Made by a program: the position numbers and the translations under genes
Shown here: one piece after another, positions 63,162 through 64,000 of the stretch
Position numbering within the stretch: position 1 is the first letter of the stretch
How the letters are laid out: each line of letters begins with the position of its first letter
Notes under the pieces: model-generated
The model's database searches: none
Told to the model about the DNA's origin: nothing
What the model saw: only the letters and a program-made list of their open reading frames with translations
Origin: Roseiarcus sp963794155
Lineage (GTDB): Bacteria; Pseudomonadota; Alphaproteobacteria; Rhizobiales; Beijerinckiaceae
Direction: 5' to 3'
Length of the DNA: 64,000 bases
Assembly (NCBI GenBank): GCA_963794155.1
Contig: CAWCCX010000009.1
Span: 1 to 64,000, forward strand

Positions 63162-64000
63162 ATGGCCGACGGATCAGCGACAGCGGACAATGCGCTCGCG
63201 GTGGCGCGGGACGTTCTCAGGCGCGCGCCGCTCATCGACGGGCATAATGATCTCGCCTGGGTCATCCGCGTCGACCGGGCCGCGCGAGGCGATGTCCTCG
63301 CTTACGATCTCGGCCGCGTCCATGAGCGCGCCGACACCGACATTCCGCGTTTGCGCGAGGGCATGGTCGGGGCCCAGTTCTGGGCCGCCTTCCAGCCGAC
63401 CGATGCGCCCCATCCGGCGCGCACCGCGCTCGAGCAGATCGACCTCATCCGCCGCATCGAGGAGGCTCATCCCGACGTCTTCTTGCCGGCGCGGCGGGCG
63501 GCGGACTACGCCAGGGCCAAGTCCGAAGGCAAGATTGCGTCCTTCATCGCGGTCGAAGGCGGCGTTGGGCTCGAGAATTCGCTGAGCCCGCTGCGCATCT
63601 GGCATGCAGCCGGCGTGCGGCTGATGACGCTGTGCCACAATGAAAGCCTCGATTGGGTCAATTCGGCGACCGACGCGCCCCGCAACGGCGGCCTCAACGC
63701 CTTCGGGCGGGCGGTCGTCGGTGAACTCAATCGCCTCGGAATGGTCATCGACCTCGCCCATGCGTCGCATGACGCGATGCGCCGGGTGCTCGAGGTGACG
63801 GAGGCGCCGGTGGCGCTCTCACACTCCAACGCCTATTCGCTGTGCGATCATCCGCGCAACGCGCCCGACGACGTGCTTCGGCAGCTCAAGGCCAACGGGG
63901 GCCTGGTGATGGCGACCTTCGTGCCTGGTTTTGTTTCGCAGCCGCTTCGCGACTGGCTGCGGCGGTCGCGCGATGCTTATGGCAAGGCGCCGCTGGCAGC
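63162..64000 (+). CDS. M19 membrane dipeptidase, partial at window end
   Basis: This zinc dipeptidase of the renal-dipeptidase family continues beyond the window, so there is no stop. Metal ligands include His-x-Asp in LIDGHNDLAW, Glu in FIAVEGGVGLEN, and His in VIDLAHASHDAM and VALSHSNAYSLCDHPRN. AGGAG lies eight bases before the ATG at 63162, 18 bases after degP. About 279 codons are visible; the family has roughly 330-400 residues. Substrates are dipeptides, possibly D-amino-acid-containing. Confidence 0.93.
   Translation, partial: MADGSATADNALAVARDVLRRAPLIDGHNDLAWVIRVDRAARGDVLAYDLGRVHERADTDIPRLREGMVGAQFWAAFQPTDAPHPARTALEQIDLIRRIEEAHPDVFLPARRAADYARAKSEGKIASFIAVEGGVGLENSLSPLRIWHAAGVRLMTLCHNESLDWVNSATDAPRNGGLNAFGRAVVGELNRLGMVIDLAHASHDAMRRVLEVTEAPVALSHSNAYSLCDHPRNAPDDVLRQLKANGGLVMATFVPGFVSQPLRDWLRRSRDAYGKAPLA

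Overview
The window is high-GC DNA from an alphaproteobacterium, most likely of the order Hyphomicrobiales (Rhizobiales). The evidence is a DUF1476 ATP-synthase zeta-type subunit, a YejABEF operon, an aroK-aroB unit followed by a CNNM/CorC gene, an ispB / DUF2007 / trmN6 cluster, and dispersed palindromic repeats typical of this group. Species cannot be read from the sequence.

Layout. (1) 1-7091 is the decayed end of an integrative element: relaxase fragments cut by an IS256-type and an IS21-type element, an alpA-like gene, and a tyrosine integrase with repeated ATACCGTCA sites. It abuts the 3' end of tRNA-Gly(GCC) at 7092-7166. (2) 7345-15279 is an MdtABC-type RND efflux operon. (3) 15319-22919 holds a frameshifted KAP P-loop NTPase, an M17 aminopeptidase, lrgAB (lrgB frameshifted), a small regulator with a membrane protein, and an alpha/beta hydrolase behind a palindromic operator. 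(4) 22920-30253 is accessory-like: an IS3 element sits in a 21-22 bp tandem repeat. The threonine-degradation genes kbl and tdh are separated, and each has a decayed partial copy, which suggests a tandem duplication followed by reciprocal loss. A ribitol-dehydrogenase-like SDR, a cold-shock gene and a frameshifted DUF4268 gene lie among them. (5) 30515-36007: a PEP-CTERM protein, a lipoprotein, trmN6, DUF2007, ispB, a mazEF-like module with a broken toxin, and alr. (6) 36157-42047: yejABEF, a peptide-type ABC importer. (7) 42265-49743: deoB, a HIT protein, the zeta subunit, rppH, a YibQ-type deacetylase gene broken by a 216-bp MITE-like insertion and a frameshift, then an OYE-family demethylase-like enzyme and a P1 peptidase. 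(8) 49815-64000: an acetyltransferase, an AraC regulator, a LapA-domain protein, ihfB, an NDUFA9-like protein, an EF-G-like GTPase, a fused aroK-aroB gene, a CNNM/CorC protein, hflK-hflC-DUF2065-degP, and the start of an M19 dipeptidase.

Main themes. Mobile DNA is concentrated in 1-7.1 kb and 23-30 kb, with a small element inside a chromosomal gene at 46 kb. At least five non-IS genes carry single frameshifts at GC-rich or homopolymer sites, so either real decay or sequence error must be considered. No CRISPR array, phage structural module or clear new defence system is visible. The most unusual items are the kbl/tdh duplication scar, the MITE-interrupted deacetylase, the AroK-AroB fusion, the integrase-proximal iterons and the split tandem repeat.
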